The position numbers and the translations under genes are program-made. Shown in pieces: positions 24,306-36,317 of a DNA stretch of 64,000 nucleotides. The stretch covers positions 17,575,053 to 17,639,052 of the forward strand of contig ML682028.1 in NCBI GenBank assembly GCA_007922195.1. Reading direction: 5' to 3'. Position 1 is the first letter of the stretch, and the number at the start of each line of letters is the position of its first letter. The stretch comes from Podocnemis expansa (Eukaryota > Chordata > Testudines > Podocnemididae). A model generated the notes under the pieces. That model ran no database searches. It was given only the letters and a program-made list of their open reading frames with translations, and was not told where the DNA came from.

Positions 24306-27300
24306 GTTAGACTGTTCCTCTGACTCCTGAAATCATTTGCTTTTGTGAACAGGCTTATATGATTCACATGTGTTACTTGAACAGGGAGGACTTTCCAAAC
24401 TCTTTGGAATTTCTATTTGTGCTGGTATAATCTATTTCTAGGCAGTGAGAAAGAATATTACTTTGTGAAGTTGTTTTCCTTTTCATACTTTTTAATTTCA
24501 TGTTCTGTAAGGATCTCTCCTCATTTGTTAGTCCTAAATACACTTATTTTGTCTTGCTACCTTTACATTGGTCCATCCATTAAACTCAGCCAAGAAAGTT
24601 CTGTTTCTTATTCTTACTAACCATAAACCAGACCCAGAATATCAATATCGTAAAGTATTGTAACTGACGTAGACAGGAGACATAGGCATACCGTTGTAAC
24701 TGACATAGAAAGGCTACTGTAATTTGACATATTATATTGTTTTTACATTGATGCATCGGAATATTTATGTCAATACGGACAGCTTATGAAAAACAAAGAA
24801 AATCCAAATCAGGGTTCTCTGTCAAGGCAACTTCAATATGTGGAGAAAATTCAGATCCGGACCCTAAATTCACAGACTTTCCCATCCCAAATAAAAGCAA
24901 AGTCTAATGAAGAAAAATAATAATTAAAGCTGTATTTCATTTCAAGCATGTGCATTTTTCCATCTGTAGTTTGGGTGGGGTCTATTTTCATTTTCTCACA
25001 TTTAATAGTAAAGAGAAGAGTTGAACAGCATAAAAATGTCATAAGCCAGAAAAGGATTATGAGAAAAAAATATACCTGGCTTTACTGTCAGAGCTTTAAA
25101 TTTATCACATCTGTGCCGGTTTTCAAGTTTACCCCAACCTGTTCTACTTCTCCATGCGTCTTTCCTCTTACATCTAGATCTGTACAAAACTTGGTGGTTC
25201 TAACACACAAGGTGAGGATCAGTCATTTTATTGCTTTTTGGATGTGTGCACTGCCCAAGTTCTCGCTAGTGTTTGGAGTCAAAACTCATCAGCAATCAGG
25301 GGAAAGAGCATTGTTGTGCCTAGTGTCTGTTCAGGCCAGCCCCATTTCATGTGATTTCAAGCAATACTATAAATCTTGTCCTAGCAAAAGGAAGGATGGT
25401 TGCTTGAAACCCAGGCCAGATTGACTCTAAACTGTTTTAAACTTTCAAAGGAACTTCAAGTTTCTGGTGTCACGCATTCCAAAAATCAGGTTAGTTTTAA
25501 GTAGGACCGACCAGAAAACAAGAATTCATGACAAAGTTTAAAGTTTCAAAATTAATTTTCGAGCTGATCGTGGGGGAGGGAGGAATGGCAACTTTTGTGG
25601 GTGTGTGAGAGAGCCCACACAGTAGTCTGGTGTTTAGAGCCCTCACTATGCACTGGGAAAAATCCACATTCAGGTCCCTGATCCAAATAAGGCAGAAAAG
25701 GTACTTGAAATACAGTTCTAAGAGGCTTCATGTCCGACAGCAAAGGATTCACGGGGCTCTGATTGCCACCTGCTACACTTTGGTAAGTGGTTGTGCTGGG
25801 ATGAAATGAGATTAAGGAAATATTTCCTAAAACTAACTCCCCCCACACACCTCAAAAATGTCAAGGGCTCTACATTACCCAGGAAAGAGCAGGAAATCAC
25901 CTTACAGACCCATTTGTCTAAAACTATATCTGAGGAAGGTAATGGGCCACACAACAACACCCCTGAACTGTGGGAAAGTTCAGCTCTGGACCCAAATCTT
26001 AGGGCCTAGTCTCTTTTCTGATTTGAACTACTTCTCTCATTCAGGTCTCCCTACTCACTGAAGTTTCCTTGCCTTTGCAATCATTACTACTGGTGAATAA
26101 GCCATGAGACAGCAGGATTCCCAAGCGAACAGGCTCCTTCATCCCTCCACCTTTCCTCAATCACTTTCTTTATTTTTTTCTTTTTCAGACAAGGAGGAGA
26201 AAATCCCTGAGGTCCCCTGCAGTTGTTGAACATAAGGAAGAAGGTACATCCACAGTGCATTGCCTGTATTACAACATGGGGACAGGAAGAAACCAGAGAT
26301 TCTCTTGGTGGATGGGCTGCCTCACTGAAATGATGCATTGAGCAATCAAATCAGTTGGAAACCCTGTATCTAGAAATAAAAGTGACTGTTTGTTTTATAA
26401 TGCAGAGGGGTTGCAGGAGGCCAAACCAAAGGCAAGAGGTTTAGAGGAAGCAGATGTAGCTGGTTTATTTCATAGCACCGAACAGTTCAACTGCAAGTCT
26501 GGGTTGGACTATTTATTTGTAAAAGGAGATGGCTAGTATCTCTTGCTATACACTCCTCTGCATCAAGCCAAAATCCTGGTCTTCCGAATGTTGCAGAGCT
26601 TTACACAGCTATTGATAATAGACGTGAGCCCTCACCAAACGCTCTTAAATGCTGAAGGCATTTCTTGGTTGCATCCCTTTCTCCATAACAAGAGGAATCT
26701 AATCCCAGGAGCTGAGTGTTCCCAAAATTTGGGGAAGCATGGATCTGGATTTACACTTTGCTGCTTAGCCCTAACCGTAATTTACAAGAACCCCCTTTAC
26801 CCACCTGCCCCCATCATTCGGATGAGTCCCCTTCGTCTTCATCAGCCTGATTCATTATCTCAGGACAGCTCCTTGAGCAGTATCGTGACTAGACCTTTAG
26901 GGAGGGGCAGCTCTTGGAGTGTGGATGGCCAAGTCAGAAGCTGCCTTCTAGTCCTAGAGCAGTACGGGGCAGCCTGTATGAGCCTTAACATCGGGCAGGC
27001 CTTTGGAAATGTTGGCGCAATACATACAGCTTATTCAATAGGGGGCCTGGGGTGATACTGAAGGATCAGTCCCGCTCCTCTTCCAAAACACATGCCTCTC
27101 AAGAGGGCTTTGGGGGCCTATGTGTTACCTATATTGGGCCTAGAGCCTCCTTTGAGCCCCAGGAGTGTGCCATGTCTGCCTGGGCTGAGTCTTTGTTGCA
27201 GTGTTAAATTGGATATTAGGGCCCCTCTGCATCCCCAGAAATCAGTGAGCGCTGCTCTGGTCCATGCCCAAAGCACCCTTTAGAGGCTCTTAAGAAAGGG

Positions 27301-27956
27301 TTGACAGGCAGCTCATCCTGTTCTGGCAAACATACCTCTCCCTTAACCCTCAGGGAGACTTAAACAACCCCTCCAGGGACACGCTCAAGCTCGTCTCCAG
27401 GAGAGTCCAAGTCCTTCTCCCTTCAGTAGGTAGAGCTTTGGCCTGCTGTGCTGGGAGACCATAACAACGCCTTATGTAGCCCTTTGCTTCCATGCCTGAA
27501 TGCTAAGACATCGATGAGGTGCTGGTCTGTTCCCTTGCTTTACTCCAGAGAATTTTAACCCCTGTTCTTTCAGGATTATTGCAGGCTCCTCAGACCTTCT
27601 CAAATCAGGAAGCGCTACACAGAGAATGTCCATCATTCGCATAGGCTGGGATGGCCCCGGGAGAACCGGTTCTTTGGCTGGGTCTCTCCCCCAGTGCTGA
27701 TGTTTCCAGACCTATATGGTGTTCAGCTGCACCATGCCTCCGACTAACTGCACCGGGCAGCTAAAGCACGTGATGCTGTTTGCTTCATATGAACAAGTTA
27801 TAACTAATGGGTGACAGGAGGGCAGATGTTTGTGGAGAGGCACCCTCTTGGGTTTCAAGTTGTATTGCCAGCTAAATTCTGAACCCAGGATGCTTTTCGC
27901 TGGTGCTGAGTGGAGGCAGCAGAAAGAACAGCGCCTGCACTGCAGAGCCTGACTAA
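24306..27956. other. Intergenic, nothing recognised
   Basis: Holds ORFs of 158 and 170 codons (24948-25424 and 26543-27055). Neither has recognisable domains or splice context. Confidence 0.5.
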
Positions 27957-28121
27957 ACAAGTGTTTTTCAAATCAAGGGTCAGGACCCAATACTGGATGG
28001 CAGAACCCCCTGTTACTGCCACCACAAGACTGGGGTGCATTACTCCATAACAGTTGGGTTACAGGCATCAATGATTTTTTTCAACTGAGTCCCAAGGAAA
28101 AAAGGGTTTGAAAACTAGTAG
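27957..28121. mobile_element. Short hAT-like fragment
   Basis: Left end gtgtttttcaaatcaaggg and right end gggtttgaaaactagta are inverted relative to each other. The body is about 150 bp. The boundaries are approximate. Confidence 0.4.
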
Positions 28122-28364
28122 ACTAGACAACAGCTTATGACTGATAAATGGCACGCGTCCTTCCCAGGATGTGTCTATGGAGGAGAAAGCCTGGCATCAA
28201 GATTTCACTTCAGTGGGCCCCAGGAGAAGAACCCAAGTGAACAGAAACCAGCGAAAGTGTTTGAACAGTTACCACTAAGTTTCAAGCAGCTGTGCTGGGT
28301 CTTTCCTTATGCTCAAGTAAAGTACGACGGGCTGGTTAAGGTGCAAACTATGGAGGCAGGTGGC

Positions 28365-28510
28365 TCTGACAGTGACACGTCACAGTTGGGCGAGTCGCTT
28401 AACTCTCTGTGCCTTGCTTTTCTCGCCATAGAATGGAAATACAACTTAGTTAGCACTCATGGCTGCTGCATGGCTTAATGCGCATTCGTAATGCATTGTG
28501 TGATCGCCAG
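28365..28510 (+). repeat. MIR-like SINE relic
   Basis: Contains ttgggcgagtcgcttaactc and an atagaatggaaatac tail, a diverged MIR. Confidence 0.6.
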
Positions 28511-28565
28511 GTGGCAAGCACTGTGGGAGCGTGCAGTGTTATGTACATTTCTAGCTTTCATCATG

Positions 28566-28745
28566 GAATGGCCGTGTTGCCTAGTGGGTAGAACAGCAGG
28601 CTGGGACTTGAGAGCTTAAACTCAGCTCTGACAGGGGCATGTTTGGTGATCTTGGCAACTCATGCCCGGTGTCTTCATGTATAAAATGGGGATGACAATG
28701 TGTGTGTCCTTTGTAAAGCATAGTTAGCTCTACTGATGAAAAGTG
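28566..28745 (+). repeat. MIR-like SINE relic
   Basis: Near full length: tagtgggtagaacagcaggc (tRNA-like head), ggcaactcatgcc, then tataaaatggggatgaca. Confidence 0.75.
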
Positions 28746-29199
28746 CTCAAAAGCCAAGTATTGCTAGAGCCCCATGGCCAAAGCAATGCTGCATTTTATT
28801 GATTGTTGGGTTGTTAAAACTTAGAGGCAGAAAATGAAATCAACTGGCATCAGCTGAGTCTCCCTGTGCTTTTAACTAGACAGACATGCTGGTAACTGTG
28901 TGTTCAGGAAGTTCTCTTCTTTCGAAGTTCTAGAAGGAATATAGCAGGTGAGATCTGACTTGGCGTAAATAGCCAGCACAGCCAGAAATGAGTCACTGGA
29001 TGTTGACATTAGATCTAAAACCAGATCCACAGTATCAACCTTCAAATGACTCCTTAAAACTCTCCATGATGCCTTCAAGAAACAAGTCAGACCACTCTTG
29101 CGCTGCAACCATTGCCTGGCATTCTGACCAATAGTATTCTGTTGTTTCCTTGTACTCCTTCCCCACCCCCCGCTCCATTCTGTCGGTATCCTCTGTTTT

Positions 29200-29335
29200 C
29201 TCTTCTCTTTATACTGTGACGGGAAGCTGTTTGGGGTAGAGACCGTCCTTTTTGTTCTGATTGTACAGGGCTGAGAATATTAGGATCGTTGTGCATGACT
29301 GGGGCGCCTAGGCACTGCTATAACTAATACAGCCT
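29200..29335 (+). repeat. L2-like 3' tail relic
   Basis: Resembles the tttggggcagggaccgtctc...gcctaggc...taatac tail found across amniote genomes. Confidence 0.5.
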
Positions 29336-30180
29336 AACACACCCAGAGGGGGGACAATGCCGTGTCACTCATGCCCTTCAGGAGCTTTGCTGTGGCAAGA
29401 GGAAGATGTAGAAAGAGGTTTCAGACAAGCACACAATGGTGGCTTCTGCAGAAGGGCTTGTTCCAGGACACCTGTGACAACCACAAGCAATGGTTGCACC
29501 TGTGCCCCATCATGAGTTTCACAAGTGGGCATGCATTGCTCCATTGCACATGCACACAGCTAACCCAGATCTGATGCCACCTTGCCACCTCCTTGCTGCA
29601 AGGGATCATGGGAGAAGGCGGCAAACAGGGGCTGAGCCAATATGAAAAATGAATGATTCTTCCTTAGACCTGAAAGAAGTGTGAGAGGAGGAGGAGCCAT
29701 CTTTAGGAAGAAAATACCCTTCACTGGAGCATCAACGCTTTGCAACACGTTTGTTTTGGATACTATGACCCCAAGAAAGGGAATAAAGATTATTCTCATC
29801 CTCATTCATCCCCCTATCATCCTGATTTAGGAGGCAGCTAAGCCGTGGTGTGTGCAAACATACTGAACCAGTCCACCACGCAAACCCAATCAGGGTTGGT
29901 GGCATTTCCGTCAGCTTTGGATTGGGCCCCAGAACAAAAGCTGAACAAAGTCATTAAAGGAGAAGCAGGACAGCTGAGAGAATCTGGGCTGACATGTGGC
30001 TTTTGAAATCACTTGTGTCAAATGCATCAACTTGGCATTCCCATCACCTTCCAAACCAAGTAAAATACACACACCCCATTAAGCAGAGACCAGACAGCTG
30101 AGACCCTCTCCAATAGGACTGGAAACAGAGAGACCAGCAATGCATCTGGAAGCAAAAGGGTGGCAGTCTCAGGAAGGCTT

Positions 30181-30994
30181 TGTGACAGAGGACCATTCCC
30201 TGCACTATCCTGAATAAACCTCATGGAATTAAGTTAAGCCTTACTAAATTAAGTGCAATACCTTTGGGGGTCCATTATATTGAAAAGGCAATTGTTTAAA
30301 GGTTATATTTAACTTCTCTAGAAGCTGTGATTCTTACAACTCTTGGGGGGAATGATAAGGTTGACAGATCTGTTTGGGATAATATAGGTGAAGTTTCCTG
30401 TGCTGCAAGAAGGCCTTTTGAAACTAAACCCTAGGCAGAAAGCTCCATTGCGTTCCTGGAATCTGCAGATCAAAGTCCACCTGTAAAATCCAACTGTAAA
30501 ACAGAGGGACTAAACTTGTCATGGGTGAGGCTGGTATGGACCTGTGATCACTGAAGCGACTTCCCCTACCCCCCTCCAGGCAGTTTGAAAGACTGAGCAC
30601 ATGCTGGAGTGGGTTTTGATCTCTCCTGGGCTTCTGAGCACACATGTAGGTTCTTATTGTTTTTAACATGCTTTCCCTGTAGTGCTTTCACCTTAAGAAT
30701 AAAATGTGCTTGCTTAGAAAGAACTGCTTGGTAGCTTATCATGTTGGCACTTATTCTGTTATTAGCCAAAGAGAGGGCGGAAGAAACCTGCTTTAGGCAC
30801 CCCATCCTTTGCAAGGAAGCTCTCAGTAGTGTCGGGAGACTGCAGCCTAAAAAAAAAAGACTCCAGTTTGAAGGGGGAGAGACGCTTTTCCCCACCCATG
30901 AGAGGCAATGGCAGAGGACCCAGAGGCTTAGAGTTGGGTTCCCTGGCTGGAACAAAACTGAAAACTACAGATCCACTTGCTCTCAACTGTGACA
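30181..30994 (+). mobile_element. Possible LTR-like repeat
   Basis: Begins TGTGACAG and may end CTGTGACA. A single polyA-type signal (aagaataaaatgtgcttgctt, about 30694-30714) sits in the position expected of an LTR. No TSD and no TATA box were found, so this is tentative. Confidence 0.3.
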
Positions 30995-31542
30995 GGAATC
31001 TGGTCACATCCCCTGCATCTACACCAATTGTTCTGCCCCTGTAGAAAACTGCAGCTCTTTTGCACGCTGTTTTCATTCCGCATTTGTCTGGTGCAACAGT
31101 GGCCTGGCCCAACACTAGGGCTCATATGCATGACAGTACACAAATAATAAAGATTGACTGCACATTAAAATAAATGTGCATATAAAAATCAGAGGCAAAA
31201 CCCAGAAGCTGACAATGAATTGGCTGGTCCTCTCTACTAGTAAATGTAGTCTTAGCGACTTTCCTGTATCACAAGTGGAAATCGATATCTCCTCTGACAT
31301 GATGGCTAAGAGGAGAAAGTGAAGCCAAAAATAATACAATGGGAACTGCAAGGGCCCAGCTTACAAGGTCAGTTCCTGAGAATGGTGGGCACCAGGCGTC
31401 AGCATATTCTGCTCCATGAATAACCCTGAAAGAATGCAGCAGTCAGCATCAGAAGGGAAATGGATCCCAGTATCTCACTGGTGCCACGTTCTGTCTGACA
31501 TTGTAGAAGAATGGAGATAAGAAGAGATACAAAATATAGCAC

Positions 31543-31548
31543 TTTATT
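31543..31548 (-). terminator. IRF8: Candidate IRF8 polyadenylation signal
   Basis: AATAAA on the minus strand, about 1.37 kb past the IRF8 stop codon. It is preferred over the proximal AATAAA near 32793 because mammalian IRF8 mRNAs have a long 3' UTR. Both may be used. Confidence 0.5.
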
Positions 31549-32184
31549 TGCAAGATACAAATTACAAATCTGTTTAAGAATAGGCACCAAATAAATACTA
31601 AACCTAGTAGAGAAAGACACTTAAAAATTGGTTTGGAGACTTCAGCTTCAAAGGTTCCCTTTCTTAAAAATTCACATTTCTTAGTTGCACATGCCAAGAA
31701 GGCATGATGATGTGTTATTCTGGATCTGCTAGGGTTGCCAGTTTGAGTTGAATGCATTCCTGGAGGTTTCATCACACAACATCTTCTCTAATTAAAGCTT
31801 AATCTTTAATTCCTGGAGATTACAGAATAATCCTGGAGAACTGGCACCCCTCAAACACACCTCAGCAGGTGCCAACAACTTGCACAAACATTGGATGTTG
31901 GATATAAGCATTTCAGAGCTTAAAGCCAACTAAATGCTAGCATTTTATATACACTTAAAAAACATACTTAGCATTTACATGCATGTATTGAAAACTTCTA
32001 CTGCTTTGGCAAAAACAATTAAAACTATAGTTTTTTATAGCCAATATTTACAAATGTAGGATGGGCCAATTTCCAAATTGCAAAATATTTCAAGATAAAA
32101 AAAAGAAAACACTCAGTCAGAAAAACAAGCAAGAATTGTTCCAGGACTTCATCCTTTGGAAGCTAGCAGTGCTTAGCTCTAACA

Positions 32185-32406
32185 AAGTCAGTGGGATGAT
32201 GCGATAACTGGTGGCATCCCAGTATGTCTGAGCATTTAGCAAAAGCAAATGAGAAGTTGCATCAGAAGTGCTTCACTTGGAAGCTAAAGGCAATTTCCTC
32301 TAAAAGGTTTACCTTGTCTTTTACTCTACGGGGTATCGCAATTTCTGTTTGGAAGTCAGTGGCACAAAATGATAAGTGGTGACATACCAGTATGTTTGAG
32401 AATTTA
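32185..32406 (-). repeat. Imperfect duplication inside the IRF8 3' UTR
   Basis: 32188-32240 and 32355-32406 share gtcagtgg...gata.ctggtg.cat.ccagtatgt.tgag.attta, spaced by about 168 bp. It would be transcribed in the IRF8 mRNA. Confidence 0.6.
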
Positions 32407-32920
32407 AAAATCTGTTGCAAGATTCAGTTCTTTCCCAAAAGGAAAGAGGATGAAACTCCAGCAACAGATTCTCAAAAGCAAAAACTCATCACAGAACAGC
32501 TACTGCAACTGAGCTGAGGATCTGCTCTTGTTTGACTGACAGATGAGTCACACGCACTTAGAAAACCTGATGAGCAGTGGCTTCAGTAGACTATACTCAC
32601 ATTATTGATCTTTCTAGTCACTTTCAACACTCAAACTTGTCATCTACTTTCTGTTGACAAGAGATGAAGCTAAAGAATAAAGGCTTTTTTCCCTCCTACA
32701 AAAGCCACTGATATCAATAAAATGTAGCCAAAACTGACCCCATCTGGTTGAGTTCCTTTGCTCACAAATGAAAAATTTAATTGCGGAGTTTATTTTAAAC
32801 AACAATGAAGAACAGCCCCGGCCATCTAGATTCTAAATCAGAATGTTGGGAATAAGGGAATTCAGTGTTGGGATCCAAAAGGGCCTAATTTAACCCTGCC
32901 ATTATTTGTGTTGGAAGCAC

Positions 32921-33091
32921 TCAGACAGTGATCTGTAGATTTTCTCTAAACGGAGGTCTTTGGTGTGGCCAACAGTTATCAATCCTCAACATTTGATCAT
33001 GCTGGGTCTCATCAGCAACTGGAAACATTGGGCCACTGCTGTAATTCTTTACTGAATCTTCCACCAGCTGTCTAACCCACAGCTGCTCAAC
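32921..33091 (-). CDS. IRF8: IRF8 exon 9: C-terminal tail and stop
   Basis: Encodes VEQLWVRQLVEDSVKNYSSG onward to a terminal RENLQITV and TGA (residues 370-425). Human IRF8 ends RENQQITV and starts this exon IEQLYVRQLAEE, so both ends are anchored. The middle is strongly diverged, though the total length is close to human. The acceptor is tttttctcgtag|GTT. The stop occupies 32921-32923. Confidence 0.95.
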   Translation of the reverse strand, partial: VEQLWVRQLVEDSVKNYSSGPMFPVADETQHDQMLRIDNCWPHQRPPFRENLQITV

Positions 33092-33311
33092 CTACGAGAA
33101 AAAGATCACCAAGATGTTTAAAGAAGACCAGAACACTTATGTACATCTTCCTCCAATTCCCCATAATCACTAACACTTGAACTTCACTGACCACTCTCAT
33201 GGGAGATACCAGATCCTGTCAGTACAGTACATGAACTACCACAAGGAAGAGAAAGGTCTAAATGTACCGGGGTAGGAAAAACCTCCTTCAAGAGGGGAAC
33301 TGGGAAATGAG

Positions 33312-33425
33312 GGCAAGGATGGTCTTGCAGTTAAGACATGGGTCTCAGATTCAATTCCCATGTGACTCTGAATAAATCACTAACTCTCTCTCTGTCTCAT
33401 TTGTCCCCCTCTTTTGTCTAAAGTG
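33312..33425 (+). repeat. MIR-like SINE relic in IRF8 intron 8
   Basis: Contains ggtcttgcagttaagac and aataaatcactaactctctc, typical MIR blocks. Confidence 0.6.
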
Positions 33426-34508
33426 TGTGGAGGCAGGGGGCATAACTTTGCACCCTCTGCTTGACCCTCTTCTTCCCTTCTCAGATGCCCTACCTCAATA
33501 GCAGCCTGCTCCATGTGCCCCTACACCCAGCTCCTCCAAAATCGAATGAGTGGTGCATGAGATCATGGTGCCACTCAGGTTTGGCCAGGCAACCCCTACA
33601 TTGTGACAGAAGGATGACCAGGCCAAATCTGAGTGTGCGGTGTTGCAAACTGGCAAGGGGCGGGACAGTGGGGGAGCACTGCTCAGACATTGCCCAGCCA
33701 AAAACTGGTCAAGCCATGGCCACAGGACCCCACCCACTTCCTGACCTATGTTGACTGGAGATTCCAGGCTGTGCTATAAATAATATGGTAAATATATTTG
33801 GAGGTCATCAGCGAAGGAAAGCAAAGATGCTTCTAACTAACTTAAAGATTTAGTGATCCTCCTTTTTTTTTACTTTGCAGTCTTTGAACCAAGTCATTCT
33901 GAGTATAACAACATAATCTTCCTATTGGTTTCGGCCCTTCTGCTTGCATCTCTTGCTTCCCCTATCCCTGCTAGCAAGAACACAACTAGTTGCAGAGATT
34001 TATCTGACAGTTTCCCAGAAGGGAGAGGTAGGAGGCCAGAAAAACGTCACCAAACTGAGGAGCAAAGTACATAGATAAAATATTTAGCAAATGGGAATGC
34101 AAAGCACAGAGGAAAAAAACGAGAGGAGAAGGGAGGGAAATACATTTCTTCCTAACTGAGGGTCAGATTTTTAAACTCACAAAGTCTGTACAATTTTGTG
34201 CTTAACTTGCTCATACAATTAATGTGATTACTTCAGCCAGTTGTGAATTTGATTAAAGTAAAGTAGCAGTATGGATGCCTAACTGATGATTTGTGTGAGC
34301 AAATACCTGTTTTACACATACAGCTGAAGCACATATGTATACAAGTTCACTATGCAAATTGCATTCAGACCTATGCGTCTGAGGTTGGAAACATCTGGCC
34401 CTGAATGTTAAGAGACAGAAACCACATAGGCTGGAGGGTACATTTCTGAGTTGTGGGAGGGTGAAAGGGAAGCTCAAGCAATGGTTGTTTCTCATGACTG
34501 TGCCTTAC

Positions 34509-34624
34509 CTGTACAAGGATTAATTTACAGCGCATAGGGACTGTGTCTGGAAACTCTTCACCAAAGCACAGCAGAACTCTGCTCTCAGGGAAACGGCCTT
34601 GGTTGTTGTAGAACTGTTGCAGCT
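34509..34624 (-). CDS. IRF8: IRF8 exon 8: IRF-association domain, C-terminal part
   Basis: Encodes ELQQFYNNQGRFPESRVLLC onward to CKLILVQ (residues 331-369). This closely matches the human ELQQFYNSQGRLPDGRVVLCFGEEFPD segment. The acceptor is ctcttag|AG and the donor CAG|GTAAGG, phase 0. It completes the association-domain fold. Confidence 0.96.
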
Positions 34625-35537
34625 CTAAGAGGAGCAAAACAGATGGTTGGAAAGAATGGAAGCAACCCACTCCAGTGAGATATTTGCTCACACAACTGTA
34701 GCAGGTGGCTTATTCACCTGCAGTGAGATTTGTGTACACACTCATCAGAAGCAAGCACTGCAGACAAACCCAAATGAGTGCCTGCAGACAGCACTCAGCA
34801 AAAGGTGTTAGGTTTTACTGAAAGAGAAAAGCCTAGGTTTGGGTTTTATTTAATCTTCAGCAGATCCTTGTTAAAGACCTGTACAAGTCACACTGTGCTT
34901 GTGCAAACTAAATTAATCTCAGATTAAATAGCAGATGCCTAGCCAGTCTAGGCACCAGCTGTTCTTGGTTTGTAGCCATTTAGACTCAAAAGAGCCAAAA
35001 GCCAGAGTCCAGAGCCTTCTGCACCTCTCAGTTCATCAACAAGCACATCCCATCCCTCTATAGAAATCCCCTCAGGAGACCAATGGAGCTGCAACTTCTC
35101 TCCTCTGGTCAGGAAGAAGGTTCATTTGATCTAGAGCTTTCACAAGTGAAACAACTAAACGTCCTATCTTCCCACCTCAGGAAACTCAACAGATGTTCCT
35201 TATAGCCTGAAAAGGGAGAACCAGGCCCTGCACTGAAAGGCATCACCACACTGCTCTTTCAAGGCTTTTTTTTTTTTTGGTAACCTACCCATTATGCCCT
35301 TACTAGATGTAAAACACTACAGTGTGGTTTTGATAGAATATCTCCAAACACCACAGCTCCCAAGAGAGAAACCACAGTATTTGGTGGGAAGCGTACAGTA
35401 CTATGTATTTGTATCAGTGTCAGCAAAGGCATATAGATTACGTGAGCATTTTGGGGCTCAACTTGAGACGTTCTGGGCCATATCCTCAGCTGGCACAAAT
35501 CAGCATAGGTTCATTGACTTTAAGAATAGAAAGAATA

Positions 35538-35725
35538 GGATGGCCCAGTGGTTAGGCCACTACTGTGGGCCTTAGGAGAGCTGGCTTGACTTCCTTTCTC
35601 CACCACAGATTTCTGGTGAGACCATGAGTAAGTCACTTAGCTTCTCTGTGGCTCAGCTCCCCAGTGCCCCACCTCACATAGGTGCAACGAGGATAAATAT
35701 GCTAAAGCTTGCAAAGAGCTGAGCC
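35538..35725 (+). repeat. MIR-like SINE relic in IRF8 intron 7
   Basis: Contains ggcccagtggttaggccact and gagtaagtcacttagcttctc. Confidence 0.7.
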
Positions 35726-35930
35726 AGGGGTAAAAGGGGACCATGGAAGTACCTTAAAAATAATGGGCCTTCATCGGAGCTGGTACACGCCAGTTAAAGA
35801 GCTAACACTACCCATGCAGGAGGATGTAGACAACATCCGAAATCAAATGGCTCTATACCTGTGCCAGTGCCCACAGGAATGTAAAAGGGGCAGAAAAGAG
35901 GATCGAGAGAGGTGGGAATATTCTACAAAC

Positions 35931-36317
35931 CTCGAAAAAACTGGTTGCTGTCGAATATCTTGACCACCTCATCTCGGTCCAGCTTGTTGGGCTTGTCCTT
36001 GTATGGCATGTTGTTTCCACTCCAAAAGACTCTCCCTTGGCACAGCCGCTTGATGAAGATGCCCTGTTTGTTGCTGTGCAGCAGGACCCCCCGATCCAGG
36101 TGTCCAAAGAGCTTCTTGGTGATCTGCTTTTGGCGGTCATTCTGAATGGCATCAGGGGAAGGGAACCGCACGTGCTCCAGGCCATCCGAGCTAGACAGCT
36201 TGTCACCGGGGCTGGGGGAGTGGCTGAGGGTAATTCGGCAGCCGTCGTGGTAAGAGGTAGTGGTCTGGCCAACCAGCTTGCCTCCGTAATAGAAACTGAT
36301 CACCATCTGTGAGTACG
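35931..36317 (-). CDS. IRF8: IRF8 exon 7: main part of IRF-association domain
   Basis: The largest exon (387 nt, residues 202-330), starting AYSQMVISFYYGGKLVGQ and ending VVKIFDSNQFFR. It forms most of the MH2-like association domain used for contacts with other IRFs and with PU.1. The characteristic run FGHLDRGVLLHS is followed by KRLCQGRVFWSG. The acceptor is tctctgcag|CG and the donor CGAG|GTTTGT, which is a weaker donor than the others. Compared with mammals, a few substitutions lie in the SGN...YKDKPNKL loop; no frame damage is seen. Confidence 0.97.

Larger units (their letters stand above)
31525..32920 (-). other. IRF8: IRF8 3' UTR (approximate end)
   Basis: About 1.4 kb downstream of the stop, comparable to the long 3' UTR of mammalian IRF8. 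The best polyA signal on the minus strand is AATAAA at 31543-31548. An earlier AATAAA at about 32793 would give a UTR of about 130 nt. The stretch is A/T-rich, with ATTTA-type motifs near the distal signal (around 31580-31600) and an internal imperfect duplication. The end is inferred from motifs only. Confidence 0.55.

Noticed and set aside
24948..25424. 158-codon plus-strand ORF
   Set aside because: No family resemblance and no coding periodicity evident; flanked by AT-rich non-coding DNA.
26543..27055. 170-codon plus-strand ORF
   Set aside because: Longest simple ORF outside the CpG island, but with no recognisable domain, biased composition or splice context. Lengths like this occur by chance in 64 kb.
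30181..30994. Confident solo LTR call
   Set aside because: Possible TG...CA ends and a polyA-like signal, but no TSD and no TATA box; kept only as a tentative feature.
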